NCBI GenBank assembly: GCA_964533865.1
Contig: CAZHRC010000001.1
Span: forward strand, 186,001-250,000
Length of the DNA stretch: 64,000 nucleotides
Source of the DNA: CAZHRC01 sp964533865
Lineage (GTDB): Bacteria > Bacillota > Clostridia > Tissierellales > Peptoniphilaceae
Reading direction: 5' to 3'
Part shown: in pieces, positions 1 to 8,243 of the stretch
Numbering within the stretch: position 1 is the stretch's first letter
How the letters are laid out: every line of letters begins with the position of its first letter
Made by a program: the position numbers and the translations under genes
Notes under the pieces: model-generated
What the model saw: the letters and a program-made list of their open reading frames with translations, nothing else
Database searches by the model: none
Told to the model about the DNA's origin: nothing

Positions 1-17
1 CGACCATTCGTTATGGC

Positions 18-67
18 TATGCCATCCTTTAGACATCGAAATGTCTGTAAGGAGGCATAGTTTTTTT
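18..67 (+). terminator. Hairpin with U-tract upstream of the aminotransferase gene
   Basis: Outer arms CTATGCC and GGCATAG (18-24 and 54-60) enclose a second stem built on AGACAT/ATGTCT, and seven T follow. It either ends a transcript entering from the left edge or acts as an attenuator in the leader of the gene at 179. No T-box or known riboswitch core is visible, but most of any leader would lie outside the window. Confidence 0.65.
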
Positions 68-178
68 ATGCGACCAGAGTTCCCTTTGTTGATTGAGAGA
101 AAGACAATAAATGGGTATATGTTAAAGGTCGCCTGATCGAAGATCGAGAGAGGCAACAAATCTTAGTGAGGTGGGAAA

Positions 179-1270
179 ATGATGAAAATGAAAATAATGA
201 GTGCGGGGCCAACATCGGTGAGCGATCGAGTTTTAGAGGCGTCGAGAAAATCGTTGACCAATACCGACTTAGATCAAGATTACATATCTTTTCAACGAAA
301 TACTGAAAGAAAGATTTCAAAGTTGCTTCACACCGACGAGACGAGCTTCATTATGTTAGGAGAGGCAATGTTAGGGTTAGATGGCGCAATGGCATCGTTT
401 ATCGAACCAGGGGATCGGGTTCTCGTCATCAACAACGGACCATTTGGTGAAGGCTTTCTGGATATGGTATCTCGCTATGGCGGTGTTCCCGTGAATTATG
501 TATGCGATCTCAGACGTGGCGTAAATGTGGAACAATTAGCGCAGTTTTTAATAGATGACCACGATTTCAAATTGGCAACTCTGATTCATTGTGAAACCCC
601 ATCGGGGATCACCAACGATGTCCACGCCATTGGTCCCTTGTTGAACGCCTACGGCATCTTATCCATAGTGGATACGGTGTCAGCCATGGCAGGAGAGCGA
701 TTTGAATTTGACACTTCTAAAGTGGATGTCGCCATAGGGGGGACTCAAAAATGCTTGTCCGCATTGACCGGTTTGACGACGATCACTTTGTCAAATAACG
801 CGGTGGAGTACTTGAAAACGAGAAGAACACCTGTCATGGGATACTATGGAAATTTTCAAAACTATTTACGGACCACACAAGGCTTTGATTTTCCCTACAC
901 ACAAAGCGATACACTGGTTTACGCGTTAGATGAAGCGTTGAATATCGCCTTGGGCCACAATTTCGTCGAAAGACACGAAAGGTTTGCCCAATTGACTCGC
1001 GATCGCGTGAAGGCGATGGGTTATGAAATATATGGCAAAGACAGTTTATCAAACACGGTGACGACCGTGCTCTTAAAAGAAGGTCAAACCACAGAAGGGG
1101 TGCTAGAAAAGATGAGAGCCCAGGGATTTGTCATATCAGGGGCTATAGGTGAAATTTCTGGCAAAGCCATTCGTCTGGGTCATATGGGAAACAATATAAC
1201 GGATCGCGACGCTTATTTAGCTATGCTCGATGCATTGGAACTTGTATTGACAAATCCTTTAGTTCGTTAG
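179..1270 (+). CDS. Class V aminotransferase (alanine-glyoxylate/serine-pyruvate type)
   Basis: A 363-residue PLP-dependent fold-type I enzyme. The N-terminal AGPTSVSDRVLEA resembles the phosphate/substrate loop of the alanine-glyoxylate aminotransferase family. D165 (SIVDTVSAM) should pair with the pyridine nitrogen and K191 (GGTQKCLS) should form the Schiff base. EPGDRVLVINNGPFGEGF near residues 76-93 is typical of this family. The start follows GAGGTGGG at 168-174; ATG at 182 is equally usable. Close relatives in Clostridia are often beside serA and may serve phosphoserine or serine transamination, but here serA lies 9 kb away, so the substrate stays open. It stands alone between a hairpin and the pckA promoter. 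Confidence 0.88.
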   Translation: MMKMKIMSAGPTSVSDRVLEASRKSLTNTDLDQDYISFQRNTERKISKLLHTDETSFIMLGEAMLGLDGAMASFIEPGDRVLVINNGPFGEGFLDMVSRYGGVPVNYVCDLRRGVNVEQLAQFLIDDHDFKLATLIHCETPSGITNDVHAIGPLLNAYGILSIVDTVSAMAGERFEFDTSKVDVAIGGTQKCLSALTGLTTITLSNNAVEYLKTRRTPVMGYYGNFQNYLRTTQGFDFPYTQSDTLVYALDEALNIALGHNFVERHERFAQLTRDRVKAMGYEIYGKDSLSNTVTTVLLKEGQTTEGVLEKMRAQGFVISGAIGEISGKAIRLGHMGNNITDRDAYLAMLDALELVLTNPLVR

Positions 1271-1363
1271 GTGAGAAACTAAAATCTCAGAGGACTATTT
1301 TACAAATGTCTGACTAATCCGAGTGATACGGGTTCGTATTAATCATTTAATACATTAAACTAT

Positions 1364-1414
1364 TTCCGAAACACTAAAACTTTGGTACAATGATATTAAT
1401 GGAAACGCTTACAA
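1364..1414 (+). promoter_or_regulatory. pckA promoter with a cre-like CcpA operator at 1399-1414
   Basis: A TACAAT -10 box lies at 1386-1391, with a weak TTCCGA -35 16 bases upstream. Starting eight bases after the -10, ATGGAAACGCTTACAA (1399-1414) matches the relaxed cre consensus WTGNNARCGNWWWCAW at every position. A site over the transcription start is a classical CcpA repression arrangement. A CcpA-like gene and HPr with Ser46 are encoded at 59-60 kb. Binding is inferred. Confidence 0.7.
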
Positions 1415-1458
1415 GCGTCTTCGAACATAAAATATTATTTAGAAGCGAAGGAAGTGAA

Positions 1459-3015
1459 ATGAAATTGGATAATTTGTACGGAGTAAATAGGGGTAAGCTC
1501 AAATCGAATCTCAGCGTGACAGAGTTGATCAACGAGGCGGTTAGACGAGGTGATGGGTCTCTGCTCTCAAATGGGTGTTTGCTTATGGACACTGGAGACT
1601 ACACAGGTAGGTCGCCAAATGATCGGTTTATCGTGAAGGACGAAGTGACAGCACATACCATTGGGTGGGGAGGCGGGAATGTCGCCATTTCTGAAACCGA
1701 TTACCAAAACTTAAAACGACGTGTTCTTGACTACATTTCCGATCGAGAAATGTACTTGGTAAAAGCCCGAGTTGGAGCAGAAATCGACAATTGCCTTCGA
1801 ATCAATGTCTTAGCCGAAAATGCGGGGCAAGCTGCTTTTGCCAGCCAAATGTTTATCAAGGACCGCCAAAGAAATGGCGAGAGCGCAGATTTTACCGTCA
1901 TCGCTGTTCCAAAGTTCAAAGCCAATGGGGAAGCGGATGGGGTGCGTTCGGATGCTTTTGTCATTATCAATCTTAAAGAACATCTGATTCTTGTTGGCGG
2001 TACCAGTTATTCTGGCGAAATCAAAAAATCCGTTTTCTCTGTGATGAATTATCTCTTGCCAGAAAAAGGTATCCTACCCATGCATTGCTCAGCGAATACG
2101 GACGATTCTGGAAATACGGTGCTGTTTTTTGGCCTATCGGGGACAGGAAAGACGACGTTATCGGCGGACGCTTCACGAAAATTGATTGGAGATGATGAGC
2201 ACGGGTGGTCTGATGTTGGGGTGTTTAATTTTGAAGGTGGTTGCTATGCAAAAACCATCGACCTCGATCCCGACAAAGAAAGGGAAATATACGAAGCCTT
2301 GCGCTTTGGTTCGATCTTAGAAAATGTGGTATGCGACATGGACGGCAATCCAAACTATTGCGACGGCAGCCGTACCGAGAACACCAGAGGGGCATATCCC
2401 ATTGATTACATTTCAAACAATGAATCCACAGGTCGAGGAGGCCTACCGAATACGGTGATATTCCTGACAGCAGATGCCTTTGGTGTCTTACCGCCTATTT
2501 CTCGTCTAAGTCGAGAAGGTGCCATGTATCACTTTATGAGTGGTTACACCTCTAAAGTTGCCGGCACTGAACGCGGTATTACCGAACCGCAAACCACTTT
2601 CTCAGCGCTGTTTGGCGAGCCTTTTATGCCTCGACCCATCGAAGAATACGCACAACTGCTGGGTGAAAAGCTCGATGATCACGATACGGAAGTTTATCTG
2701 ATCAACACCGGCTGGTACGGTGGAAAATACGGCGTAGGGGAGCGAATGCCATTAAAGTTAACGCGACGCATGGTATCCGCAGCCATTGACGGTGAATTGC
2801 GAAAAGGTACATATCGTCACGATGAAATCTTTAATGTCGATGTCCCAACGCACATCGAAGGGATTCCAGAAGGGTTGTTGGATCCCAAAACCCAGTGGGC
2901 TGACGGAAAAGATTACGAGAATACGGCGAAAGAATTAGCGGCTAAATTCAGAGAAAACTTCGCGAGATTTAACGATGTGGATCCTGCGATAGTCAATGCA
3001 GGCCCAAAAGGATAG
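1459..3015 (+). CDS. pckA: Phosphoenolpyruvate carboxykinase (ATP)
   Basis: Converts oxaloacetate and ATP to PEP, ADP and CO2, the first committed step of gluconeogenesis. In fermenters it may run toward oxaloacetate. The product is 518 residues, near the usual 520-540. It has the PCK P-loop GLSGTGKTTLS at about 225-235, followed by DDEHGWSDVGVFNFEGG and the substrate-loop region TGRSPNDRF near the N-terminus. I chose ATG 1459, preceded by AAGGAAGTG. An in-frame ATG further upstream would place the cre element inside the coding region. Single-gene transcript ended by a strong hairpin at 3027. Catabolite repression through the cre site fits a gluconeogenic role. Confidence 0.96.
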   Translation: MKLDNLYGVNRGKLKSNLSVTELINEAVRRGDGSLLSNGCLLMDTGDYTGRSPNDRFIVKDEVTAHTIGWGGGNVAISETDYQNLKRRVLDYISDREMYLVKARVGAEIDNCLRINVLAENAGQAAFASQMFIKDRQRNGESADFTVIAVPKFKANGEADGVRSDAFVIINLKEHLILVGGTSYSGEIKKSVFSVMNYLLPEKGILPMHCSANTDDSGNTVLFFGLSGTGKTTLSADASRKLIGDDEHGWSDVGVFNFEGGCYAKTIDLDPDKEREIYEALRFGSILENVVCDMDGNPNYCDGSRTENTRGAYPIDYISNNESTGRGGLPNTVIFLTADAFGVLPPISRLSREGAMYHFMSGYTSKVAGTERGITEPQTTFSALFGEPFMPRPIEEYAQLLGEKLDDHDTEVYLINTGWYGGKYGVGERMPLKLTRRMVSAAIDGELRKGTYRHDEIFNVDVPTHIEGIPEGLLDPKTQWADGKDYENTAKELAAKFRENFARFNDVDPAIVNAGPKG

Positions 3016-3026
3016 AGGACTTCATA

Positions 3027-3064
3027 GGAGTCTCTGCGATCACCATGCGCAGAGTTCTCCTTTT
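3027..3064 (+). terminator. Intrinsic terminator of pckA
   Basis: GGAGTCTCTGCG pairs with CGCAGAGTTCTCC around a nine-base loop, followed by TTTTATT. It begins 11 bases after the pckA stop. Confidence 0.85.
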
Positions 3065-3123
3065 ATTGTTGTTGGAAGATGGATTAAGTCCATAGAGAGT
3101 GGGATTTATCGACGGAGGTGTAC

Positions 3124-3456
3124 ATGAAAGTTGGGATCATACGATGTTCACAGACAGAAGACTACTGTCCAGGAACCTCGTGTTTTAAAATGGTTCGAGA
3201 AAAGAAAGGCGCATTTGATGGGGTGAGCGAGGAAGTCGAAGTCATTGGCTTTATCAACTGTGGCGGTTGTCCTGGAAAAAGGGCTGTATTAAGAGCACGG
3301 GAACTGGTCAAACGAGGAGCGGACACCATCGTTTTCGCCTCATGCATCAAAAAAGGGACGCCCCTTGACTACCCCTGCCCATTTAACGCTAAGATGAAAA
3401 AAATCATCGAAGAGGATTTGCCAAATACCATTGCTTATTTGGATTATACGCATTAA
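3124..3456 (+). CDS. CGGC domain protein
   Basis: A 110-residue Cys-rich protein with the diagnostic INCGGCPGKRAV segment near residue 45. Further Cys are in RCSQTEDYCPGTSCF, FASCIKKG and DYPCPFN, suggesting metal or redox binding. The family (CGGC, PF08821) is common in anaerobes and has no settled biochemical role; a metal-binding function is often assumed. ATG 3124 is preferred because the in-frame GTG at 3118 lies inside the GGAGGTG ribosome binding site (3114-3120). It is followed 19 bases later by the ArsC/Spx-like gene with no terminator between, so the two may be co-transcribed and share a thiol-redox theme. Confidence 0.88.
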   Translation: MKVGIIRCSQTEDYCPGTSCFKMVREKKGAFDGVSEEVEVIGFINCGGCPGKRAVLRARELVKRGADTIVFASCIKKGTPLDYPCPFNAKMKKIIEEDLPNTIAYLDYTH

Positions 3457-3475
3457 CACAGATCGAGGAGATAAG

Positions 3476-3835
3476 ATGGCTATCACATTTATTTGCTACC
3501 CAAAATGCAGTACCTGTAAAAAAGCACAACAATTCTTAGACGAGCATCACATGACCTATTCGTATCGTCACATCGTAGAAGATAATCCAAGTGAAGCAGA
3601 AATTTTGAGCTATATGGAAAATTATCATGGGGACCCTAAAAAGTTTTTCAATACCAGTGGATTGATCTATCGCAATGAAAACCTGAAAGAAAGAGTGCCT
3701 GGCATGTCCAAAGAAGAAATGGCAAAGCTCTTGGCAACCAATGGGATGTTGGTAAAACGCCCCTTGCTCCTTTTGGAAGACGAAGTGCTCATCGGTTTTA
3801 AAGAAGAGATCTGGAAAGAGCGTTTAAACATTTAG
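3476..3835 (+). CDS. ArsC/Spx/MgsR family thioredoxin-fold protein
   Basis: 119 residues with an ArsC-like fold. The N-terminal FICYPKCSTCKKAQQFL carries a CxxC redox pair as in Spx, MgsR and YffB, and the C-terminal VKRPLLLLEDEVLIGFKEE matches the family's KRP motif. It could be a glutathione-independent reductase of the YffB type rather than a global regulator. Arsenate reductase activity cannot be claimed, since no ars operon surrounds it. Start ATG 3476 follows GAGGAG at a normal distance. Confidence 0.87.
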   Translation: MAITFICYPKCSTCKKAQQFLDEHHMTYSYRHIVEDNPSEAEILSYMENYHGDPKKFFNTSGLIYRNENLKERVPGMSKEEMAKLLATNGMLVKRPLLLLEDEVLIGFKEEIWKERLNI

Positions 3836-3904
3836 TTCTCATACCAAACCCTGTGATACATCGGAGATGAGAAGAAGGATACATCAAAAAATAAGGAGAA
3901 CATT

Positions 3905-4369
3905 ATGGTTGGTGTCGAAGTAGACATGGTGGTTGTAGATAGTGTCCACGCCATGGAAATCTATCAACGTATCTTTGAAGTGGAAGTCGTCGAAGTAACG
4001 AATTTTCCACAAGGGCAAAATGAAGCCGTATTCACAATTTATGGTGTTCGCTTTCATTTGCTCGACGAAAACCCAGAGTTCCAATTGATCGCTCCTAAAG
4101 AAGGTCAATCGCAACCCATGTGGCTCAATGTGATGGTCGAAGACATCGTCAAAACCTACGACTCGGCAATCGCAGCCGGGTGTGAAAGCATCCAATCCGT
4201 GGTCAAACTCGACGATTACGGCGTTTCTAACGCCATGTTTAAAGATCCTTTTGGCTATGTGTGGTTGCTTCACGAAATGCACCAGGTGGTGGACTTTGAG
4301 GATCGGGTAAAACTTTGGGAAGAAAAAATAGGCGATCAGTCGTCTATCGATAATGGCGAGAACGGATAA
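3905..4369 (+). CDS. VOC/glyoxalase-fold protein (PhnB-like)
   Basis: 154 residues with paired beta-alpha-beta-beta-beta modules of the vicinal oxygen chelate superfamily. The second half has FKDPFGYVWLLHE, the usual C-terminal signature, and a glutamate at the expected last metal-ligand position. The N-terminal metal-binding residue is not obvious, so catalysis is uncertain. Many short family members bind drugs or antibiotics, and the substrate is unknown. RBS is AAGGAG at 3893-3898. It is separated by about 70 bases from the preceding gene and followed by a terminator about 180 bases downstream. Confidence 0.82.
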   Translation: MVGVEVDMVVVDSVHAMEIYQRIFEVEVVEVTNFPQGQNEAVFTIYGVRFHLLDENPEFQLIAPKEGQSQPMWLNVMVEDIVKTYDSAIAAGCESIQSVVKLDDYGVSNAMFKDPFGYVWLLHEMHQVVDFEDRVKLWEEKIGDQSSIDNGENG

Positions 4370-4548
4370 CATGTAACCAATGGCATACATCGAAACAGGA
4401 GACGGGATCGCTGATGAACAGCTTTGAGATAATCACTTGATCCGAGTATTTGCCACTGTCAGATAATGGGGAAAGTCAACATAATATCGGATAGGAATCT
4501 AAATCTCTAGAATTATGTGTTGAGAATGAACGATCAAATAGGTTTGCG

Positions 4549-4579
4549 TAGGCGGTGTGTTATCATGCCGCCTTTTTTT
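4549..4579 (+). terminator. Intrinsic terminator
   Basis: AGGCGG pairs with CCGCCT around an 11-12 base loop and is followed by seven T. It probably ends the transcript from the VOC gene or from pckA-distal readthrough. Confidence 0.75.
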
Positions 4580-5160
4580 ATCACTAAATTGGTCAAAATA
4601 ATTTTTTAATGTTACCTTCATAGGGCCATTGAGAGCTATGTTTTTTGTCAAATCATTTTACCGTAGACTTTTGCGTTATTATTCAAAATATCTTTTATTA
4701 TTAATCACATATAACAGGATGGGTCAGATCATCATTAAAAAAAGATTAAAACATTAAACTTTGCAATAATTACTAACAATAGAATACTAGATACGTGAAG
4801 GAAACGTACTAATACTTGAGGTTGAATCATTCAAGTGTCCCTGTTGAGTACAGCGACCTGCCTATTCTCCTGGCCAAAGAAGCGCTGTATCAATGAGGAT
4901 CAGAAAGAACCCTCAGACGCGTCATAAAAAATATCCCATATTCTACGTAACAACGATTGGTTTCTACCTCTTGACACTATTGTCAAAGGTCTGAATCAAA
5001 AGAAATGGGAAATATTTTAAAAAAAGGAGGGAAAAACTCTGATTATTTACCTGACACGGAAAAAGTCGTTTTTCATCATGCATAATAGGAGTGTAAGGCG
5101 AAGCGAAAACGCCTTGCGGTCGTATCCATCGAACATTGAAAACTAAATAAGGAGAAAGAA
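4580..5160. other. Gene-free AT-rich stretch upstream of the CWB2 gene
   Basis: No convincing reading frame is present. It holds a palindromic element at 4966-4993, an AAAAAAAGGAGG tract near 5025 without a following start, a small hairpin around 5097-5120 (AAGGCG/CGCCTT), and the real RBS AAGGAGA at 5150. No clear sigma-A promoter was identified. The GTACTAATA at about 4805 resembles the 23S rRNA 3' end only locally. Confidence 0.5.
4966..4993. repeat. Palindromic repeat, copy 1 (TTGACA-N4-TGTCAA core)
   Basis: The core TTGACACTATTGTCAA, with flanking ACCT and AGGT, is shared almost exactly with the element at 8193-8224. This copy is imperfect, with an unpaired base in the outer stem. It lies about 170 bases upstream of the CWB2 gene. 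It could be an operator, a mobile palindrome remnant or an RNA hairpin. Confidence 0.6.
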
Positions 5161-7488
5161 ATGAAAAAAAAAACGATGAAAGTACTAGTTGTTTTGTTGG
5201 CAATCGCAATGGTACTGCCAATCGGAACCGCAAGTTTTGCAACAGATAATGTGGTCATGCCAGTCATGACCAAGGAAAATGCGGTGGTCATTGCAAATGA
5301 AAAATCAGATGCTGATATCGTCATGGCGGTAAACTTCGCTACAAACAAAAAGATTCCCTTAGTCTTAACATCAAAAGAGATTGACCAAGACGAATTGAAA
5401 ATTGTAGAGGATATCAATCCTGAAAAGATCTATATCATCGGAGACGATGAAATGATCTCTGACGAAGGCGCATTGAAATTTAATGCAGAAACCGTAACGT
5501 TTGGTGGGAAGGATCGTTATGAAACCTCCCAAAAAGTCGCAGAAGCCCTTAAAGGTAGTAACAAAGTCGCTTTTGCAAGTGGCGCTAACCTCATCGACGC
5601 TGCCGTCACATCTGGCGTCTTGGGAAGAGATGGGATCACCATCGTATTAGCAAATGAAAAAGAAGCAACCGTGCCAGATGGCAAAGAAGTCGTTTATGTT
5701 CTAGGTGGTAAAGATGTTGTGAAGTCTAACGACGCTAAGCGCATTTATGGTGAAACGCGTTATGACACAGCATTGAAGTTCGCTGAAAACTATTTCGGTG
5801 ACGTGAATGAAGCAATCGTTGTTGATGGTGATTCCATCAAAGAAGCTGCGATTGCAAGTAACTTCGCCGCCGAAAAGGATGTTCCCGTGCTATTAACAGG
5901 AAAAGAGCGTGTCTCTCCTGTCACTGAGAACTTTCTTCGCGAAAATCGTATCACCAATATCATCACTCAAAAGCTAAACGACGATATCGTAGCGTTGCTA
6001 AATGCTATTGCAACAACTAACATTGCAATTGAACAGGGAATTATTGAAGATCGTGTTGCTATTCGAAAGGCTGAAATCGAAAAAGCAGAGAGGGAAAAAG
6101 CTGAAAAAGCAAGAGCGGAAAAGGTAGCGAAAGAAAAAGCTGCCAAGGAAAAAGCTCGCGCGGAAGCAAGAGCAAAAGCTCAAGCGAAACCACAGCCCAA
6201 ACCACAGCCCAAATCTCAACCTAAGCCACAACCTAAACCACAGCCGAAACCGCAACCTGTGACACCAATCAAACCTGTTGATCAGGGCGAGGTCGAAAAG
6301 CCTGTTGTAGAGCAACCTGTTGTGGAAGAGCCTGTCATTAACGAGCCAGTCATTGACGAACCAATCATCATTGAAGAGCCCGTTATTGAGAATCCAGTCA
6401 TCGTAGAACCTGTTATCGATGAACCGATCATTGAAGAACCTGTTAAACCTGAAGAACCTTCAAAGCCTGAAGAACCTCAAAAACCTACAGAACCCGAGGA
6501 GCCAGTAGCGCCAGAGGAACCTGTTAAACCTGAGGAGCCAGTGAAACCTGAAGAACCTTCAAAGCCTGAAGAACCTCAAAAACCTACAGAACCCGAGGAG
6601 CCAGTAGCGCCAGAGGAACCAGAAGAACCTTCTGAACCAACTCTTGCAGAGCTTGTTCAAGAGACGAAATCTAAGATGAAGTGGCTTAAGGCTCAAGATA
6701 TGACTTATGTTGATACCACCGACGTTGATCGTGGCTTTCTGGCATATATGGAAATTAACCACAGAGCCATCCCAGATAAAGACCCTGATTTGACGGATTT
6801 GGCTAATTTTGCGGTTAAGCGTTTTGCTGAATCAAAACTTGGTTTTCCCAAGGATGATAATTTCGAATATATGCTCTTTGCCAGAGATACCAACTTAGCA
6901 AACGAGTTTGAATATGCATTAGAAAGTGGTATGATCGCTGGGGCAGAAGCTAAAGTCTCTCTGGAGAATGCGACTGTTTATGGTAGTGGATATGCCAAAG
7001 GCGATAACGGAGCCGTCTATACCGTTATTGTCACTAAAAAAGAAGAATCTCAACCCAAGGTAGCTCCGCCACTTATTAAGGCAGATGACTATAAAGTTGG
7101 AGAATGGAAAGATGGCCCAAAGGGGAAATTTGTTCGTGTCGTTGGGGAGCCTGTAAATCAAGTTATTAAAGGATTTAATGACGCAGCAATAAACCTAGGT
7201 GGTAAAATCATCGCAAATATAGATCCCTCGATTACTCAAGCTGCGTTAGATAATGCCACAAAAAGCGCAATTACTGGGGATTTAAAGCACAGTGCAGAAA
7301 ATTATTTTGAGTCTATTTCGGTTGACGGAGACATATCTCTTAAAAAGCTTTATGAAACTGGCCAAATTCTTTACACTCATAATGAACCGATGGGTTTGCG
7401 TGCAAATAGATATGGTGTTGCCATAGTTATGGTACAAAGTGCTCGTGGATACGAAAGAGGATATGTTTCTATTTTCGCAAAATCGTAA
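5161..7488 (+). CDS. Secreted CWB2 cell-wall-binding surface protein
   Basis: A 775-residue exported protein. Residues 1-27 are a signal peptide with a Lys-rich start and cleavage near ASFA-TDN. Residues about 35-285 contain cell wall binding repeat 2 (CWB2, PF04122) units, recognised by GGKDRYETS and YGETRYDTA blocks and by IYIIGDD/VYVLGGKD strands. CWB2 modules anchor proteins non-covalently to anionic wall polymers. Next come an Ala/Lys/Glu coiled coil (about 295-340), a PKPQ stretch, and a long Pro/Glu/Val spacer to about residue 490. The last 280 residues have no confident match. Their ends (GSGYAKGDNGAVYTVIV and ANRYGVAIVMVQ...YVSIFAKS) look like strands of degenerate CAP/SCP domains. 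RBS is AAGGAGA at 5150. Confidence 0.87.
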   Translation: MKKKTMKVLVVLLAIAMVLPIGTASFATDNVVMPVMTKENAVVIANEKSDADIVMAVNFATNKKIPLVLTSKEIDQDELKIVEDINPEKIYIIGDDEMISDEGALKFNAETVTFGGKDRYETSQKVAEALKGSNKVAFASGANLIDAAVTSGVLGRDGITIVLANEKEATVPDGKEVVYVLGGKDVVKSNDAKRIYGETRYDTALKFAENYFGDVNEAIVVDGDSIKEAAIASNFAAEKDVPVLLTGKERVSPVTENFLRENRITNIITQKLNDDIVALLNAIATTNIAIEQGIIEDRVAIRKAEIEKAEREKAEKARAEKVAKEKAAKEKARAEARAKAQAKPQPKPQPKSQPKPQPKPQPKPQPVTPIKPVDQGEVEKPVVEQPVVEEPVINEPVIDEPIIIEEPVIENPVIVEPVIDEPIIEEPVKPEEPSKPEEPQKPTEPEEPVAPEEPVKPEEPVKPEEPSKPEEPQKPTEPEEPVAPEEPEEPSEPTLAELVQETKSKMKWLKAQDMTYVDTTDVDRGFLAYMEINHRAIPDKDPDLTDLANFAVKRFAESKLGFPKDDNFEYMLFARDTNLANEFEYALESGMIAGAEAKVSLENATVYGSGYAKGDNGAVYTVIVTKKEESQPKVAPPLIKADDYKVGEWKDGPKGKFVRVVGEPVNQVIKGFNDAAINLGGKIIANIDPSITQAALDNATKSAITGDLKHSAENYFESISVDGDISLKKLYETGQILYTHNEPMGLRANRYGVAIVMVQSARGYERGYVSIFAKS
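6445..6620 (+). repeat. Identical 77-bp direct repeat in the Pro-rich spacer
   Basis: Positions 6445-6521 and 6544-6620 are base-for-base identical, with a 99-bp period (33 codons), encoding KPEEPSKPEEPQKPTEPEEP and following residues. Perfect identity at the DNA level indicates a recent duplication or gene conversion. Copy number could vary by slippage without breaking the frame. Confidence 0.9.
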
Positions 7489-7497
7489 TACCAAAGA

Positions 7498-7526
7498 AGT
7501 CTAGCTGAAATAGCTAGGCTTTTTTG
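7498..7526 (+). terminator. Intrinsic terminator of the CWB2 gene
   Basis: AGTCTAGCT pairs with AGCTAGGCT (one G-U) around GAAAT and is followed by TTTTTT. It starts ten bases after the stop codon. Confidence 0.85.
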
Positions 7527-7656
7527 GTATTCTTAATTTAGTATACATGAAAAGTAAAGCCTTATTCTTATTGGAAAGCTTCTTGGGGCTAAGTTTGCAC
7601 ACTAATTTAAACTGACTGTTTAACCTGTGCCGTAATCGGCTCCTTTCTTTCCATGA

Positions 7657-7694
7657 AAAAAGCGACTAAGATTTTTAGTCTTTGTCGCTGTTTG
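7657..7694 (-). terminator. Minus-strand intrinsic terminator
   Basis: Read on the minus strand, AGCGAC pairs with GTCGCT, with an inner AGACTAAAAATCTTAG section, and is followed by six T. It lies just downstream of the small minus-strand ORF at 7707-7946 and is the best evidence that this strand is or was transcribed. Confidence 0.7.
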
Positions 7695-7706
7695 TATATA
7701 CATTTT

Positions 7707-7946
7707 TCAAGTCAGTAAATTGATATATTCGTCATAATCATTCTCATTAATAATACTTTCACCAAAAGCCTTAATCTCCTTCTCGCGTATATGTGAATGA
7801 CTAAGTGTTTTTGCTATAACAAGAAAATCAATTCTGGATAATTTTTTTGTATATGGTCGTTTAGAATTTAAATTTACTATTGATAATAAAAACTCCTTAG
7901 TTAAACGGCTGTTTAGTAATATTGAAGTAATAATAAATTGTATCAC
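7707..7946 (-). CDS. Possible small hypothetical ORF or gene remnant
   Basis: 79 codons from a GTG at 7946 on the minus strand, Ile/Lys/Asn-rich, ending in DYDEYINLLT. I recognise no family. In its favour is a good intrinsic terminator about 13 bases downstream. Against it, no ribosome binding site precedes the GTG. An AAGGAG occurs inside the frame near codon 22 but is not followed by a normal start codon. It may be the 3' end of a decayed gene. Confidence 0.25.
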   Translation of the reverse strand: MIQFIITSILLNSRLTKEFLLSIVNLNSKRPYTKKLSRIDFLVIAKTLSHSHIREKEIKAFGESIINENDYDEYINLLT

Positions 7947-8192
7947 AAATATTGGATAAACCCAATTTCAATCCGTGTAATTTGTTTAGCGCTCTTAGAC
8001 TTCTTGTTATTTCGCCATCAATTGCTTAATCCTTTGAGATTTAACTCCACAAAAATGCACGTGAATCACTTGTCGATAAATATTTCAGGTGAACGCCCAA
8101 TCCGCGAATCTGTCACAAAGAAGCCCATGGATTCATTTGTGGGGAGTACGTCAATCCTCGGTAATTGTTATTCTTTGCTTCCATTTTTCTAA

Positions 8193-8224
8193 CAGACCTC
8201 TTGACACTATTGTCAAGAGGTCTG
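8193..8224. repeat. Palindromic repeat, copy 2 (perfect 14-bp arms)
   Basis: CAGACCTCTTGACA (8193-8206) and TGTCAAGAGGTCTG (8211-8224) are perfect inverted arms around CTAT. The central 22 bases are shared with the copy at 4966. It lies about 225 bases upstream of the second surface-protein gene. No T-run follows on either strand, so it is not a standard terminator. Confidence 0.75.
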
Positions 8225-8243
8225 CCTTATTAGAAATCACAGA

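Noticed and set aside
18..67. T-box or riboswitch for the aminotransferase
   Set aside because: Only the terminal hairpin is visible. No T-box antiterminator motif or known aptamer core is in the window.
3476..3835. Arsenate reductase
   Set aside because: The ArsC-like fold is shared by Spx/YffB proteins, and no arsenic genes accompany it.
4800..4850. GTACTAATA followed by TTGAGGTTGA, like the 3' end of 23S rRNA
   Set aside because: Only a short local match. No helix partner upstream and no 5S gene downstream.
6000..6650. Minus-strand frames opposite the Pro-rich and Lys-rich part of the CWB2 gene
   Set aside because: Low-complexity shadows of the repeats, rich in Arg/Leu/Phe, with no RBS.
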